Source: Flavobacterium sp. 270
Lineage (GTDB): Bacteria; Bacteroidota; Bacteroidia; Flavobacteriales; Flavobacteriaceae
DNA length: 64,000 nucleotides
Reading direction: 5' to 3'
Assembly: GCF_004368785.1 (NCBI RefSeq)
Contig: NZ_SODM01000008.1
Coordinates: forward strand, 99,198-163,197
Position 1 is the first letter of the stretch. Each line of letters opens with the position of its first letter. A program made the position numbers and the translations under genes. This document shows, piece by piece, positions 53,067 to 62,198 of the stretch. Under the pieces are notes generated by a model. That model had not been told where the DNA came from, ran no database searches, and was given only the letters and a program-made list of their open reading frames with translations.

Positions 53067-54395
53067 CTATCTCCGAAGCCATTCCTTCGGGACATTTACA
53101 ATACAAATATTCATTGTACGATTGTCTTCAGAAAGCATAGCCGACTGGATTTCGATTTTTGTTCCGTCACGATTAAAAGTCGGATGTACATGATCTGCAG
53201 CTGTTGTTTTATGGCCTGTAGTCAGCAAGATCATTTCGTCTGTCTTTCTATCAATTAAATATAAACTTCTCGAAAAATCATCGCCAACAGCCCATTTCCC
53301 GTCTGATGAACCGTGAACGTGCCATAAACCGCTTCCACTTTTGGTTTGACCTGCAATAATCATTTCACGAGTTCTTAAATTAACGATAGCTAATCCAGTT
53401 GGTTTTTCGCGTGTTCCTGCATTTCCCCAATTGCTTTCCTGACCCGGATTTTCTGGATTTCTAATTTCGCCGTTGGTAATAACTTCAACCGGTTTTTCAT
53501 TCTGAATATCAATTTTTCGATGTCCCATAATCGCCATAGCAACTTCATCTTTAGAAATTACAGCTTCGTGCGTTACCCATTCATAATCAGCTTCTGGATA
53601 TAAAGGTCTCAAACCTGTTCCGTCTGCCATTACAGTCCAAGTGCGTTGTGGAGATTTTCCTCCGGTTTCCCAGCAAAAAACCAATTCGCCCGGATTCCAG
53701 ATATTAGATTGTATATGTCCTACCTGAAACGGAACTGAAATAACATGTTTGATTTCGCCTGTTTTTATATTTATACTGCTAATGCCACCAGGACCTGCGC
53801 CCATATTTCGCGGACCAGTACTTTTTTCAATTTTAATATTCGGGTCTAGATATTTTGCAGCTTCTTCTTTTCCAATTCTAAAATAAACTTTGTCTTCATT
53901 GGCATCCAAAGCCATGTCGCCAGAGGCTCCCATTTCTGGATTTGTAACGCCGCAAATGCGTTCGTATGCAGTTATAGGTTTCATTTTTCCTTTCTGACTG
54001 TCGGCAAAAACAGCTTCAAGATTGACTTCCATAACTTGCATTTTATTTTCGGTCTGACGCATAAAATACAGTTTCATTGATTTCTGAGCCATACAGAGCG
54101 TTCCCGAATAACCGCCTTCTGTAACCTGAACCATTACGCCAGATCTTTCATTTACTGCAACTGCATCTCCATTGGCTCTTTTGGTTCTAAAGATCAGCCA
54201 TTCTCCATCTGCTGTCCATTGTGGATGCGTTGGATATGTTTTAGAATCTCCTGCCGAAGTTGTGGTTAAAAATGTTAATTCGTAGCCTGTAACGCGATCT
54301 TTGATAATCTTTTTTTCTGATGGAAATCGTTTTCCTATTTGACTGAAAGTTGTTATTGTACTTAATAGTAAAACGAAATTGAGGATTTTTTTCAT
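53067..54395 (-). CDS. PL22-like oligogalacturonide lyase, exported
   Basis: The 442-residue protein has a signal peptide (TTFSQ, about 19) and a seven-bladed TolB-like propeller. It has the DRVTGYELTFLTTTSAGDSKTYPTHPQWTADGEWLIF-type start, WVTHEAVIS, GLWHVHGSSDG and AADHVHPTFNRDG, which carry the histidines of the Mn-binding and catalytic sites of family PL22. PL22 cleaves short oligogalacturonides by beta-elimination to unsaturated disaccharides. Its neighbour GH105 would hydrolyse the unsaturated product. Compared with cytoplasmic PL22 enzymes it is exported. Function is therefore pectin-fragment breakdown in the periplasm. Confidence 0.78.
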   Translation of the reverse strand: MKKILNFVLLLSTITTFSQIGKRFPSEKKIIKDRVTGYELTFLTTTSAGDSKTYPTHPQWTADGEWLIFRTKRANGDAVAVNERSGVMVQVTEGGYSGTLCMAQKSMKLYFMRQTENKMQVMEVNLEAVFADSQKGKMKPITAYERICGVTNPEMGASGDMALDANEDKVYFRIGKEEAAKYLDPNIKIEKSTGPRNMGAGPGGISSINIKTGEIKHVISVPFQVGHIQSNIWNPGELVFCWETGGKSPQRTWTVMADGTGLRPLYPEADYEWVTHEAVISKDEVAMAIMGHRKIDIQNEKPVEVITNGEIRNPENPGQESNWGNAGTREKPTGLAIVNLRTREMIIAGQTKSGSGLWHVHGSSDGKWAVGDDFSRSLYLIDRKTDEMILLTTGHKTTAADHVHPTFNRDGTKIEIQSAMLSEDNRTMNICIVNVPKEWLRR

Positions 54396-54440
54396 GAGAT
54401 TATTTGGAATTACTTTTTAAGTTAGGAGTTGGCAAATTGA

Positions 54441-54590
54441 TCTCGCAAAGTCGCAGAGACGCAAAGTCTTAAAAATTCTCTCGCAGATTTTGCTGATCTA
54501 GCAGATTATTTCAATTAGAAAAAGAAAAAAGTCCCCAAAATCTGCAAAATCTGCGAGAAAAAACTTTGTGCCTTTGTAGCTTAGAACCTT
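54441..54590. repeat. Composite inverted repeat (CGCAAAGTCGCAGAG and CTCGCAGATTTT)
   Basis: CTCGCAGATTTT (54479-54490) faces AAAATCTGCGAG (54547-54558), flanked by GCAAAGTCGCAGAGACGCAAAG and AACTTTGTGCCTTTGTAGC. It lies between PL22-like and GH105 genes. Confidence 0.55.
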
Positions 54591-54603
54591 TGAACCTAAT
54601 AAC

Positions 54604-55935
54604 TCATAACTTAGTCTTCAACTGCAAGGCACTATCATTCATCTCAAACTGATTGTTTTTTAAAAGTAAAATTATTTCTGATCCGGCTAATAAAACAGGG
54701 CCATAGCCGTGTGCTGCGAAGACATTTATCGGACGATAATAATAAAACGCGGGATCAAAACCCATTCCGGTTCCTACGCAGGTTCCTTCTACTTCTCCTT
54801 TTGCATTTACTTTTGAAGCAACGGCATTCCAAGCCAATAAAACTGCTGGCGAATACGCCATTTTATCGATATAACCACGATTAATGGCTCTTGCAATTGC
54901 ATAAGTATATATTGCTGTCGCCGAAGTTTCTAGGTACGAATCATTTCGGTCTATTAATTGATGCCAAAAACCCGTTCCGTCCTGATATTGAACTAATCCG
55001 GCAATATGTTTTTGAAGCTGCGCTAAAACCTGAGGATATCCGGGATGATTTTTTGGCAGGACTTCTAATAATTCTACCATTGTCATAACTGCCCAGCCGT
55101 TTGCTCTTGCCCAATGAAACTGCGGATGAACCTGCATTGATTCTACCCAGCCGTGCATATAAAGTCCTTTTTGGCTGTTGAACATTCGTTCAGAAAATTG
55201 ATTGACTTGTTTTACTGCATCGTCAAAATATTTGGAATCTCCTGTATAACTTCCCATTTGTGCCAAAGCAGGAACGCTCATAAACAAATCATCCAACCAA
55301 AGTGTGTTAGGCAATGGTCTGTTTCTGGCGAGAGTTCCATCTTTAAGACGGTATTCTTTTTCGGTTATATATTTTATGAAATTATTTATTACAGGATCAA
55401 CATTATCTTTCAGACCGCTTTTTTTTGCTTTTATAAATGCTGCACACAAAGCACCATCATCGTCTAAAGCTCTTGGTTGTAAAACGGTGTGAACTGGCGA
55501 ATTTTTTAAGTTTTCGCTTTTATAATTTTGTGCAACATCTGAAATTAATTTCAGGCGCTTATTGGTATAATCTGCATATTGTTTATTTCCAGTTGCTTCT
55601 GTTGCTAAAAGCATTCCTGCATAAGTTACACCCCACTCGTAACTGGTAAGTCTAAATGCTCCCGGAGAAAATATTATTTTTCCTTTGGCTTTTTTTAAAT
55701 CTGTTACTTCCGAATTATCGCTTGCATTTAAAACCTTAGAGGCTGTATTTTCTTCTAAGAAAGTATATACTCTGTTTAATACCGATTCTATATTATTTTT
55801 TTCTGGAATAACATACGGCGTAACATAATCGGGCTGCATGGCATGTAGCGGTGTAGTTACATCGTTGGTTTGGGCATTTAATGCTGTGCCGATTCCAAAA
55901 GCACATAAGGTTATAATTTTGGATGCTTTATTCAT
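54604..55935 (-). CDS. GH105 unsaturated rhamnogalacturonyl hydrolase, exported
   Basis: The 443-residue enzyme has a signal peptide (IGTALNAQ, about 22) and an (alpha/alpha)6 barrel of family GH105 (YesR/YteR). Signatures are RPLPNTLWLDDLFMSVPALAQMG with the catalytic aspartate region and HPQFHWARANGWAVMTM. It removes the unsaturated 4-deoxy uronic acid from lyase products. It starts 16 nt before the L-rhamnose mutarotase in transcription order, so the two share a transcript. Substrates fit rhamnogalacturonan fragments, or unsaturated glucuronic acid-containing oligosaccharides. It is longer than YesR (about 344) because of the signal peptide and an N-terminal extension. Confidence 0.9.
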   Translation of the reverse strand: MNKASKIITLCAFGIGTALNAQTNDVTTPLHAMQPDYVTPYVIPEKNNIESVLNRVYTFLEENTASKVLNASDNSEVTDLKKAKGKIIFSPGAFRLTSYEWGVTYAGMLLATEATGNKQYADYTNKRLKLISDVAQNYKSENLKNSPVHTVLQPRALDDDGALCAAFIKAKKSGLKDNVDPVINNFIKYITEKEYRLKDGTLARNRPLPNTLWLDDLFMSVPALAQMGSYTGDSKYFDDAVKQVNQFSERMFNSQKGLYMHGWVESMQVHPQFHWARANGWAVMTMVELLEVLPKNHPGYPQVLAQLQKHIAGLVQYQDGTGFWHQLIDRNDSYLETSATAIYTYAIARAINRGYIDKMAYSPAVLLAWNAVASKVNAKGEVEGTCVGTGMGFDPAFYYYRPINVFAAHGYGPVLLAGSEIILLLKNNQFEMNDSALQLKTKL

Positions 55936-55951
55936 GGTTATCGTTTAAAAA

Positions 55952-56281
55952 TTAATCGAGATGAAATACTTCATTTAACGGTATGGCAACTGGAGAATTA
56001 TCGGGATTTGTATCCATAATATCTGCCATATAAGCCCACCATTTTTTTACTATTGGGTGATTGGGTAAATAATCTTTATCAAAATCCGGACTGATTTTTT
56101 GAACTGCAAAAAGTATCAGCGTTTCTTCATCTAAAAAAATACTATAATCTTGTATGCCTGTTTCTGAAAGTAATGTTGCTAATTCTGGCCAGATCGTGGC
56201 GTGCCTTTTTTTGTATTCTGCTTCAAAACCTGCTTTTAATTTCATTTTAAAAGCATTGCGAATCGTATTGTTATGCTGCAT
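55952..56281 (-). CDS. rhaM: L-rhamnose mutarotase
   Basis: The 109-residue protein closely follows the RhaM consensus: FKMKLKAGFEAEYKKRHATIWPEL with catalytic histidine in KRH, YSIFLDE, WWAYMADIMDTNPDNSP. It interconverts alpha- and beta-L-rhamnose. The family acts in the cytoplasm; no signal peptide is present. No rhamnose isomerase or kinase is in view, so those are elsewhere. Its place between GH105 and SusD2 points to a rhamnose-containing substrate such as rhamnogalacturonan. Confidence 0.93.
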   Translation of the reverse strand: MQHNNTIRNAFKMKLKAGFEAEYKKRHATIWPELATLLSETGIQDYSIFLDEETLILFAVQKISPDFDKDYLPNHPIVKKWWAYMADIMDTNPDNSPVAIPLNEVFHLD

Positions 56282-56296
56282 TTTTAAGATTTTATT

Positions 56297-56532
56297 TTGC
56301 CACAGATTTCACAGATTAAAAGGATTAATCACTGAAATCTATGGCAGATTTATTTTCTTTTGCCACGAATTACACGAATTTACACAAATTATTTTTACCA
56401 ATCTTGTTCTTACAAGTTTGCCTTCAAAGATTTGAAATTCACTTTAAGGAATCCCGCGTGCGATTTCTCCTTCGTCTAAATGACAAACTATGTGTAAAAA
56501 ATTCGTGTGAATTAGTGGAATTAGTGGCAAAA
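56297..56532. repeat. Composite inverted repeats (GCCACAGATT and GCCACGAATT families)
   Basis: GCCACAGATTTCACAGATT faces AATCACTGAAATCTATGGC (about 56299-56344). Next, TTTGCCACGAATTACACGAA (about 56361) faces TTCGTGTGAATTAGTGGAATTAGTGGC (to 56529), with a CTTCAAAGATTTGAAA core between. It fills the gap between RhaM and SusD2 genes, 265 nt. Confidence 0.55.
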
Positions 56533-56546
56533 AAAATATTATAAGT

Positions 56547-58502
56547 TTAATAACCAGTATTCTGCATTGCTGCTTTTTCATCTGGAGTTAAAGGTCTTCC
56601 GTTTGAATAAATTCCATCTAAGAAAGTCTGCGGAATTGGTCGAAGATTATGAAACTCCTGAATATTAGCTGCAGCTTCAATATTATAAGCTTTTGCTCTG
56701 GCTAATAAAGTTTTAGTTCTGCTCAAATCTTCCCAACGGTGAAACTCACCACAAAGTTCTCTTGTACGTTCGTTTAAAATCAAACATAATACGCGATCAT
56801 AATCTGTACCGTATCCTAATTTTGCAATTACAGCCTGATCTTCTGCCGGTAAAGCAGCAATACTTGTGATTGATAAACTTGTTGCTGCAGTTGAAACGGC
56901 AATATTATTAGATTCATAATACGAGTTTTCTGGAATATAAGAAATCGGAATTCCTGCCTGACCGCTTACTGTCCACGCTGCCAAACCATCTACATAAGCA
57001 GCACGATTTTCTCCAGCTTTGTATGCAGCACGATTACGTACCACATTGATGTAAGGTAATGCATCTGAGAATGAACCTGATCCTGCTTTTGCCAATTTTG
57101 CTTTTGCTTCGGCAGCCATCAAATACGTTTCTGCAGAACGCGCTAGTACCATATCACGTGATCCTTTTGTATTACTTACATCTATTCTGTTTCCGTCAAG
57201 ATGTTTGTTTAAAGAAGGGAATCTTACATCTGCCATTAATCCAACTTTGTCTGCTGCATAAGCTACAAAAACACTCGGAATTGTTTTTCCTGTTTTTGCG
57301 TACACAATTACATCTGCATTTTTTGTTTTGGCAAAACGAGTATCTGTAGCCTTGTTTATAACATACATAATACCTAAATCTCCGTTTGCATAATAGTTTC
57401 CAGATTTATTATTGATGATACTTTTGGTTTGAAAGCTTTTCCAAAAACGAGAATCGTTTACATGATCAAATACATCATAAACAAAATAAGTTGGTGCCAA
57501 ACGGCTGAATGGTCTTCCTCCGGCAAGATTACGTTTCATTTGCGGCAGCTGATCATAAGTAGATAAGAAATGTAAATGCTGCTGATTTCCTCCTGTAGTT
57601 AATGTGCTTGCATTAAATTGTGCTGACAAAATTAACTCCGGAAGTTTTTCGTTTGCACCATCTGCAACTGTATAACTCCATAAATTATCATAATTTGCAG
57701 CTAATGGATGTGAAGCAATTACCTGATCTGATAAAGTAACTACTTGTTGTAAATCTGCTGTTTTTGTAGATGCATTCCAGCTGTCATTAATTTCGCTGGC
57801 TCTTGTTAAATATGCTTTTGCTAAATAATGCGCTGCCGCATCTTTTGTAATTTTAGCCGGCGCACCTGCATTTGATAATAAATTATAAGCTTGAGTAAAA
57901 TCTGCAATTACTTGTGCTAAAACTTCTTCTGGTTTTGCTCTTGTAAATTCTAATTCAACTGTAGAACTAGTTTTTAATTTTAAAGGAACCCCTCCGTATT
58001 GTGTTACTAATTTTAAATAATTAAACGCTCTTAAAAAATAACCTTCGCCCAATGCAGTTTTTTTGATTGCTTCGTTGGTTGAAACAATATTAGTTGCGGC
58101 TTCGATTAATTGATTTGCATTTCCAATTCCGATATACAGGTTATCCCAATTGGTATTTGCGGCAACAGTATTTGCATTAGAAACAGTTACAAAAGCTTTA
58201 AATCCAGACGAATATGAATTCCATATCCAATTAGAAGGGTCACCTCCCGCGTGAAACTCATCAGTACCCGATTCTGTTGCTGTAAGTGGTACTTCGCTGG
58301 AAAATTCTGCAGCAAATACCTGATAGTATGTTCCAACTGCTAAAGCCTGAATTCCTGCTTCTGTTTTGTAATATTCCTGGCTGTAAGCCGTAGTAAGTTC
58401 TTCGTCTAGAAAATCTTTGTTGCATGAAGTACTTCCAAGAACCAATGCCGTAATAAGCATTATATTTATATATCGTTTTTTATAATTTTTCATAATGATC
58501 AT
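56547..58502 (-). CDS. SusD/RagB-family surface glycan-binding lipoprotein (SusCD2)
   Basis: The 651-residue lipoprotein has a signal ending ALVLGSTSC (Cys about 28), then NKDFLDEEL. It has helical repeats of the SusD fold and the C-terminal pattern LILNERTRELCGEFHRWEDLSRT and RPLTPDEKAAMQNTGY. It is 114 residues longer than SusD1, with extra loops likely to shape binding. Two start codons are close: 58502 (MIIMKN) and 58493 (MKNYKK); the second gives a normal signal peptide and may be the real one. It lies 10 nt after SusC2. Confidence 0.92.
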   Translation of the reverse strand: MIIMKNYKKRYINIMLITALVLGSTSCNKDFLDEELTTAYSQEYYKTEAGIQALAVGTYYQVFAAEFSSEVPLTATESGTDEFHAGGDPSNWIWNSYSSGFKAFVTVSNANTVAANTNWDNLYIGIGNANQLIEAATNIVSTNEAIKKTALGEGYFLRAFNYLKLVTQYGGVPLKLKTSSTVELEFTRAKPEEVLAQVIADFTQAYNLLSNAGAPAKITKDAAAHYLAKAYLTRASEINDSWNASTKTADLQQVVTLSDQVIASHPLAANYDNLWSYTVADGANEKLPELILSAQFNASTLTTGGNQQHLHFLSTYDQLPQMKRNLAGGRPFSRLAPTYFVYDVFDHVNDSRFWKSFQTKSIINNKSGNYYANGDLGIMYVINKATDTRFAKTKNADVIVYAKTGKTIPSVFVAYAADKVGLMADVRFPSLNKHLDGNRIDVSNTKGSRDMVLARSAETYLMAAEAKAKLAKAGSGSFSDALPYINVVRNRAAYKAGENRAAYVDGLAAWTVSGQAGIPISYIPENSYYESNNIAVSTAATSLSITSIAALPAEDQAVIAKLGYGTDYDRVLCLILNERTRELCGEFHRWEDLSRTKTLLARAKAYNIEAAANIQEFHNLRPIPQTFLDGIYSNGRPLTPDEKAAMQNTGY

Positions 58503-58512
58503 TTTAAGTTAA

Positions 58513-61500
58513 TTAGAATTCTACATTCATCCCTAAAGTTACACCTCTGTTTGAAGCAGTTGTCTGTGTATCCAAATCAGTCCATTTTAATTTAGTGAAA
58601 ATCATACCTGGGTTACTTGCCTGACAATACAGTCTTAATTTGGTAAGCCCTAGTTTTTGTACTAAATCTTTATCGAAATGATAACCTAATGAAATGTTTC
58701 TTATTTTTAAGAATGAACCATTACGATAACCTAATACTGGGAAATAAGGATCTCCTGTTCCTGCTGAATATATTGGTTTTTGATATTCTGCATTAATGTT
58801 ATTATCCGTGTAATAATCGATTTGTCTTTGGCTTCCTTTTGCTCCTTCGTTTTCTCCTAAAGTATCATATAAGTAGCCCATACGACCATAAACAAAGAAT
58901 GAAAATTCTACATTTTTGTATACAAAAGTATTTGTTAATCCCACAATATATTTAGGATCTTTTGACCCTATAATAACTCGGTCATTATTAGCATCGATCT
59001 TGTAATCACCATTTTGATCTACTGGTCTTGCATTACCAAAAGAGAAAATGTTAGAACCGGCAGCTGCATTAAATTTTGCCATTTCTGCTGCATCTTCAGG
59101 TTTCCAGATTCCGTTGGATTCAAAACCATAAATTACATTTTGAGAATCTCCGATAAATAAGTTATTATTGATGTCGTCAAATTTTCCATTTTGTAATGAT
59201 ACAATTTTGCTTTGTTGATAAGAAGCGCTTAAATTAGAACTCCATTCAAAATCTTTTGTCGTTACGTTTACAGTATTCAAAGTAAGCTCAACACCTTTAC
59301 TTTCTGTTTCACCTACATTTTGATAAGTATCTTTAACACCAATAACTGTTGGCACACTACTTTTTAATAGCAAATCAGTAGTTTTACTTGTATAATAATC
59401 TAATGCTCCAGAGATTCTGTTATTAAACATAGAAAAATCGATACCATAGTTAAACTGTGCTGTCTGCTCCCATCCTAAATTAACATTTCCAAGAGAAGTA
59501 TTATTTACAACACCAGATCCGTTTGGATAAACAATTCCTGTTAATGGAGGCTGTGTTGCGTAAGCTGGTACTGCAGCATTTCCGGTAACACCATAACCTG
59601 CTCTTATTTTAAGCTGATTCAACCAAGTAACATTTTCTAAAAATTTTTCTTTGTTGATTACCCACGCTGCAGAAGCACTAGGGAAAAACGCCCATCTGTT
59701 TTCTGATGCTAATTGCGAAGCTCCATCAAAACGACCAGAAGCCGTAAGCAGGTATTTATCAGAATAACCGTAATTTACCCTTCCCATATAAGATAACAAC
59801 CCCGTATCTGTAAGACCAGAAGAATAACCTGCAAGTGTTACATTCGCAGGGTTCAAAGCGTTCCATTTGTTTTCTGGATTTTTAATATCATTGGCAGACA
59901 TCGCACTTTGCTCATTATGATATTCGGTCTGGCTCATTAATAAAGTCGCTCCAAAATTATGGTTCCCAACTGTTTTGTTGTAGAAAATCAAGTTATCAAG
60001 TGTATATGAAATTGTTTGTTCTTTGGCTAAAGAAGCAAAACTTGTCCCAGAACGAATAGCAGATTTACCATCTAAATATACACCGTCGCGAAATGACGTA
60101 AGATCTGGACCAAAATTAATACGGTATTTTAAACCATCTAGTGATTTAGATATGCCACCTAAGTCAAACTGCGCGTATAAACTACCAAAAGCACGAATTG
60201 TTGCACGCTGATCCTGAGAGTATTTGTATTCATCAACAGGAGTTCTAATCGTAGAATCTCCTCCAGGATTATCAATTCTTACTCCATTGGCGTCATAAGG
60301 AACTGCATAAGGAAGATTGGTTCTTGCAGTTGCATAAATTCCTCCAGAAGAGGTAACTGCAGTTCTTCCTACGTTAGATTGTCCATATTCATTTACTCCA
60401 TAACTTGTATTAAGACTAGCTCCCATAGAGAACCATTTTGTCGGTGTAATATCAACGCTAGCAGTACCGCTGTAACGTCTGTAGCCTTGTCCTAGTAATG
60501 TTCCTTCATTATCTAAATATCCAAAAGAACCATAAGCTTTCATTTTTTCTGTACCACCACTTACTGAGATAGTATGCTGTTGTGTTATTCCTGTACGAGT
60601 AACAAATTTTGTCCAGTCGGTAGTACCAACTTTAGAACCATCCCATGTTGTAGTTATGTTTCCGTTGGCATCTTTCCATCCTTTTTCAATATTTGCCCAT
60701 GAAGAAGGATCTGCAGAAGCAAGAAAAATTAATTTATCATTTTCAATATTCGGAGCGTCTCCTTTAGGAAAAGCAGATGGATTAGAATAATATCTTCCCC
60801 AACGACGAAATTCTATGTATTGTGCAGAAGTCATCATTGGTGCATTTTCATGAATAGTTTCCATCATGATAGAAGTATCATAGTTTAGCGTAAATTTTCC
60901 GTTTTTACCTTTTTTTGTAGTTACGATGATAACTCCATTCGCACCACGAGAACCATAAATTGCAGTTGCAGAGGCATCTTTTAAAACGTCAATCGTTTCA
61001 ATATCAGTTGGATTCAAAAAATCTATACCACCAGAATTGGCATCAACGCTAATTTTTCCTGTAGAAGCATCAGTTACAAGTCTTGAGTTTAGAGGAATAC
61101 CATCCACCACATACAATGGCGCATTTGAAGCCGAAATAGAACGTGCTCCACGAATCGTTATACTTCCTACAGTTCCAGGACGTTCGTTTGTAGAAACATC
61201 AACACCAGCAGCCTTTCCCTGCATTGCCTGAACGGCATTTACTACAGGTCTTGATGCAATTTCATCTGCACCAACGCTTACAATAGATCCGGTTAAGTCT
61301 TTTTTCTTCTTTACACCATATCCAACAACAACCACTTCTTCTAAAGAATTATCGTCTTCTTTTAGCACAATATTGTAGACAGTTCCACTTCCAATAGTGA
61401 CTTCTTGTTTTTTAAAACCAATAAAAGTATAGACCAGAATGCTTCCCGGAGAAGCACTTATTGAATACGTTCCGTCCAAATCGGTACTCACACCATTTTG

Positions 61501-61650
61501 ACTTCCTTTTGTAGTTACATTCGCACCCGGAATTGGTAGTCCCGCTGCATCTGTTATGGTTCCTTTTACCATTTTGTTTTGCGAATAACCAGATGTGTGC
61601 AACAGCGCAAAAATGGCAAAAATCAGCAAAAAATTAAGCTTGTTTTTCAT
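58513..61650 (-). CDS. SusC/RagA-family TonB-dependent transporter (SusCD2)
   Basis: The 1045-residue outer-membrane protein has a signal peptide (HTSGYSQ, about 24), a carboxypeptidase-like domain (about 24-100), plug motifs (EEVVVVGYGVKKKKDLTG, NAPLYVVDGIP, TIDVLKDASATAIYG) and a barrel ending LGMNVEF. It imports oligosaccharides recognised by SusD2. Its promoter region contains TAAATTTG (61685-61692), with an operator-like element directly upstream. That is consistent with control by the divergent GntR-family gene, unlike SusCD1, which is probably HTCS-controlled. The first membrane-proximal gene of the pectin block. Confidence 0.94.
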   Translation of the reverse strand: MKNKLNFLLIFAIFALLHTSGYSQNKMVKGTITDAAGLPIPGANVTTKGSQNGVSTDLDGTYSISASPGSILVYTFIGFKKQEVTIGSGTVYNIVLKEDDNSLEEVVVVGYGVKKKKDLTGSIVSVGADEIASRPVVNAVQAMQGKAAGVDVSTNERPGTVGSITIRGARSISASNAPLYVVDGIPLNSRLVTDASTGKISVDANSGGIDFLNPTDIETIDVLKDASATAIYGSRGANGVIIVTTKKGKNGKFTLNYDTSIMMETIHENAPMMTSAQYIEFRRWGRYYSNPSAFPKGDAPNIENDKLIFLASADPSSWANIEKGWKDANGNITTTWDGSKVGTTDWTKFVTRTGITQQHTISVSGGTEKMKAYGSFGYLDNEGTLLGQGYRRYSGTASVDITPTKWFSMGASLNTSYGVNEYGQSNVGRTAVTSSGGIYATARTNLPYAVPYDANGVRIDNPGGDSTIRTPVDEYKYSQDQRATIRAFGSLYAQFDLGGISKSLDGLKYRINFGPDLTSFRDGVYLDGKSAIRSGTSFASLAKEQTISYTLDNLIFYNKTVGNHNFGATLLMSQTEYHNEQSAMSANDIKNPENKWNALNPANVTLAGYSSGLTDTGLLSYMGRVNYGYSDKYLLTASGRFDGASQLASENRWAFFPSASAAWVINKEKFLENVTWLNQLKIRAGYGVTGNAAVPAYATQPPLTGIVYPNGSGVVNNTSLGNVNLGWEQTAQFNYGIDFSMFNNRISGALDYYTSKTTDLLLKSSVPTVIGVKDTYQNVGETESKGVELTLNTVNVTTKDFEWSSNLSASYQQSKIVSLQNGKFDDINNNLFIGDSQNVIYGFESNGIWKPEDAAEMAKFNAAAGSNIFSFGNARPVDQNGDYKIDANNDRVIIGSKDPKYIVGLTNTFVYKNVEFSFFVYGRMGYLYDTLGENEGAKGSQRQIDYYTDNNINAEYQKPIYSAGTGDPYFPVLGYRNGSFLKIRNISLGYHFDKDLVQKLGLTKLRLYCQASNPGMIFTKLKWTDLDTQTTASNRGVTLGMNVEF

Positions 61651-61684
61651 AAAAGTTAAAGTTTGGTTAGTTAATCAGTTTACT

Positions 61685-61692
61685 CAAATTTA
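61685..61692 (-). promoter_or_regulatory. -7 box of the SusC2 promoter
   Basis: The minus strand reads TAAATTTG (TAnnTTTG), 35 nt before the SusC2 start codon. No TTG sits at -33. The predicted regulator site begins about 16 nt further upstream and covers the -33 position. Confidence 0.5.
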
Positions 61693-61708
61693 TTTAGGGT
61701 AATGCTTC

Positions 61709-61732
61709 CTACTATCCTGTAGTATCCTGCTA
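61709..61732 (-). promoter_or_regulatory. Operator-like element 1 (upstream of SusC2)
   Basis: On the minus strand it reads TAGCAGGATACTACAGGATAG-TAG, i.e. two GGAT half-sites (CAGGATA and ACAGGATA) about 10 bp apart. A second copy is at 61942-61965. It sits over the -33 position of the SusC2 promoter. Confidence 0.45.
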
Positions 61733-61941
61733 AACTTCAATACTTTATTATTATTTGTTGTGATTTTTTTAACAAGAAAACCGCTCAAGCCCTTATTTTA
61801 CAGTAAAAATCATTGTGAAAAATGTAATTTTGATAATGAAAATTTTATCAATTTATTTTTCAATTATTTTAATTTATTAACTTAAAAATTTATAAATAAA
61901 AATATAAACAGGATTTTTTGATAATTATAAATAAATTTCAA

Positions 61942-61965
61942 AAAGCAGGACGCCACAGGATGGTA
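61942..61965 (+). promoter_or_regulatory. Operator-like element 2 (toward GntR gene)
   Basis: On the plus strand AAGCAGGACGCCACAGGATGG-TATT matches element 1 in 18 of about 24 positions, including AGCAGGA and ACAGGAT. It lies 234 nt before the GntR start codon. The two copies face away from each other, about 233 bp apart centre to centre. Confidence 0.45.
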
Positions 61966-62198
61966 TTTTCAAAACGTGCAGATAATTTTACAATTGTACA
62001 AAGAAATAAATTAAAGTATTTACCTACTAAATAAGAGTATTTGTACCTTCTTATTTTGAAAAAATAAAGTTGAAAAACGTTTAAGAAATCTCACTAAATC
62101 TTATAAACAAAATTATATTTCGTGAATGTCTTTTTATGAAAATAACCAAATAATATAAAGAAAATACAGCTTAATAAATCTAAACTCTATGTAAAATA

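Larger units (their letters stand above)
61651..62198. other. Divergent regulatory region between SusC2 and GntR regulator
   Basis: This 548-nt region is very AT-rich. It holds a minus-strand -7 box (61685-61692), two copies of a 22-bp element, one in each orientation (61709-61732 and 61942-61965), and no coding potential. On the plus strand the only -7-like boxes before the GntR gene are imperfect (TATTTG near 62037 and TTATTTTG near 62052). Confidence 0.5.
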
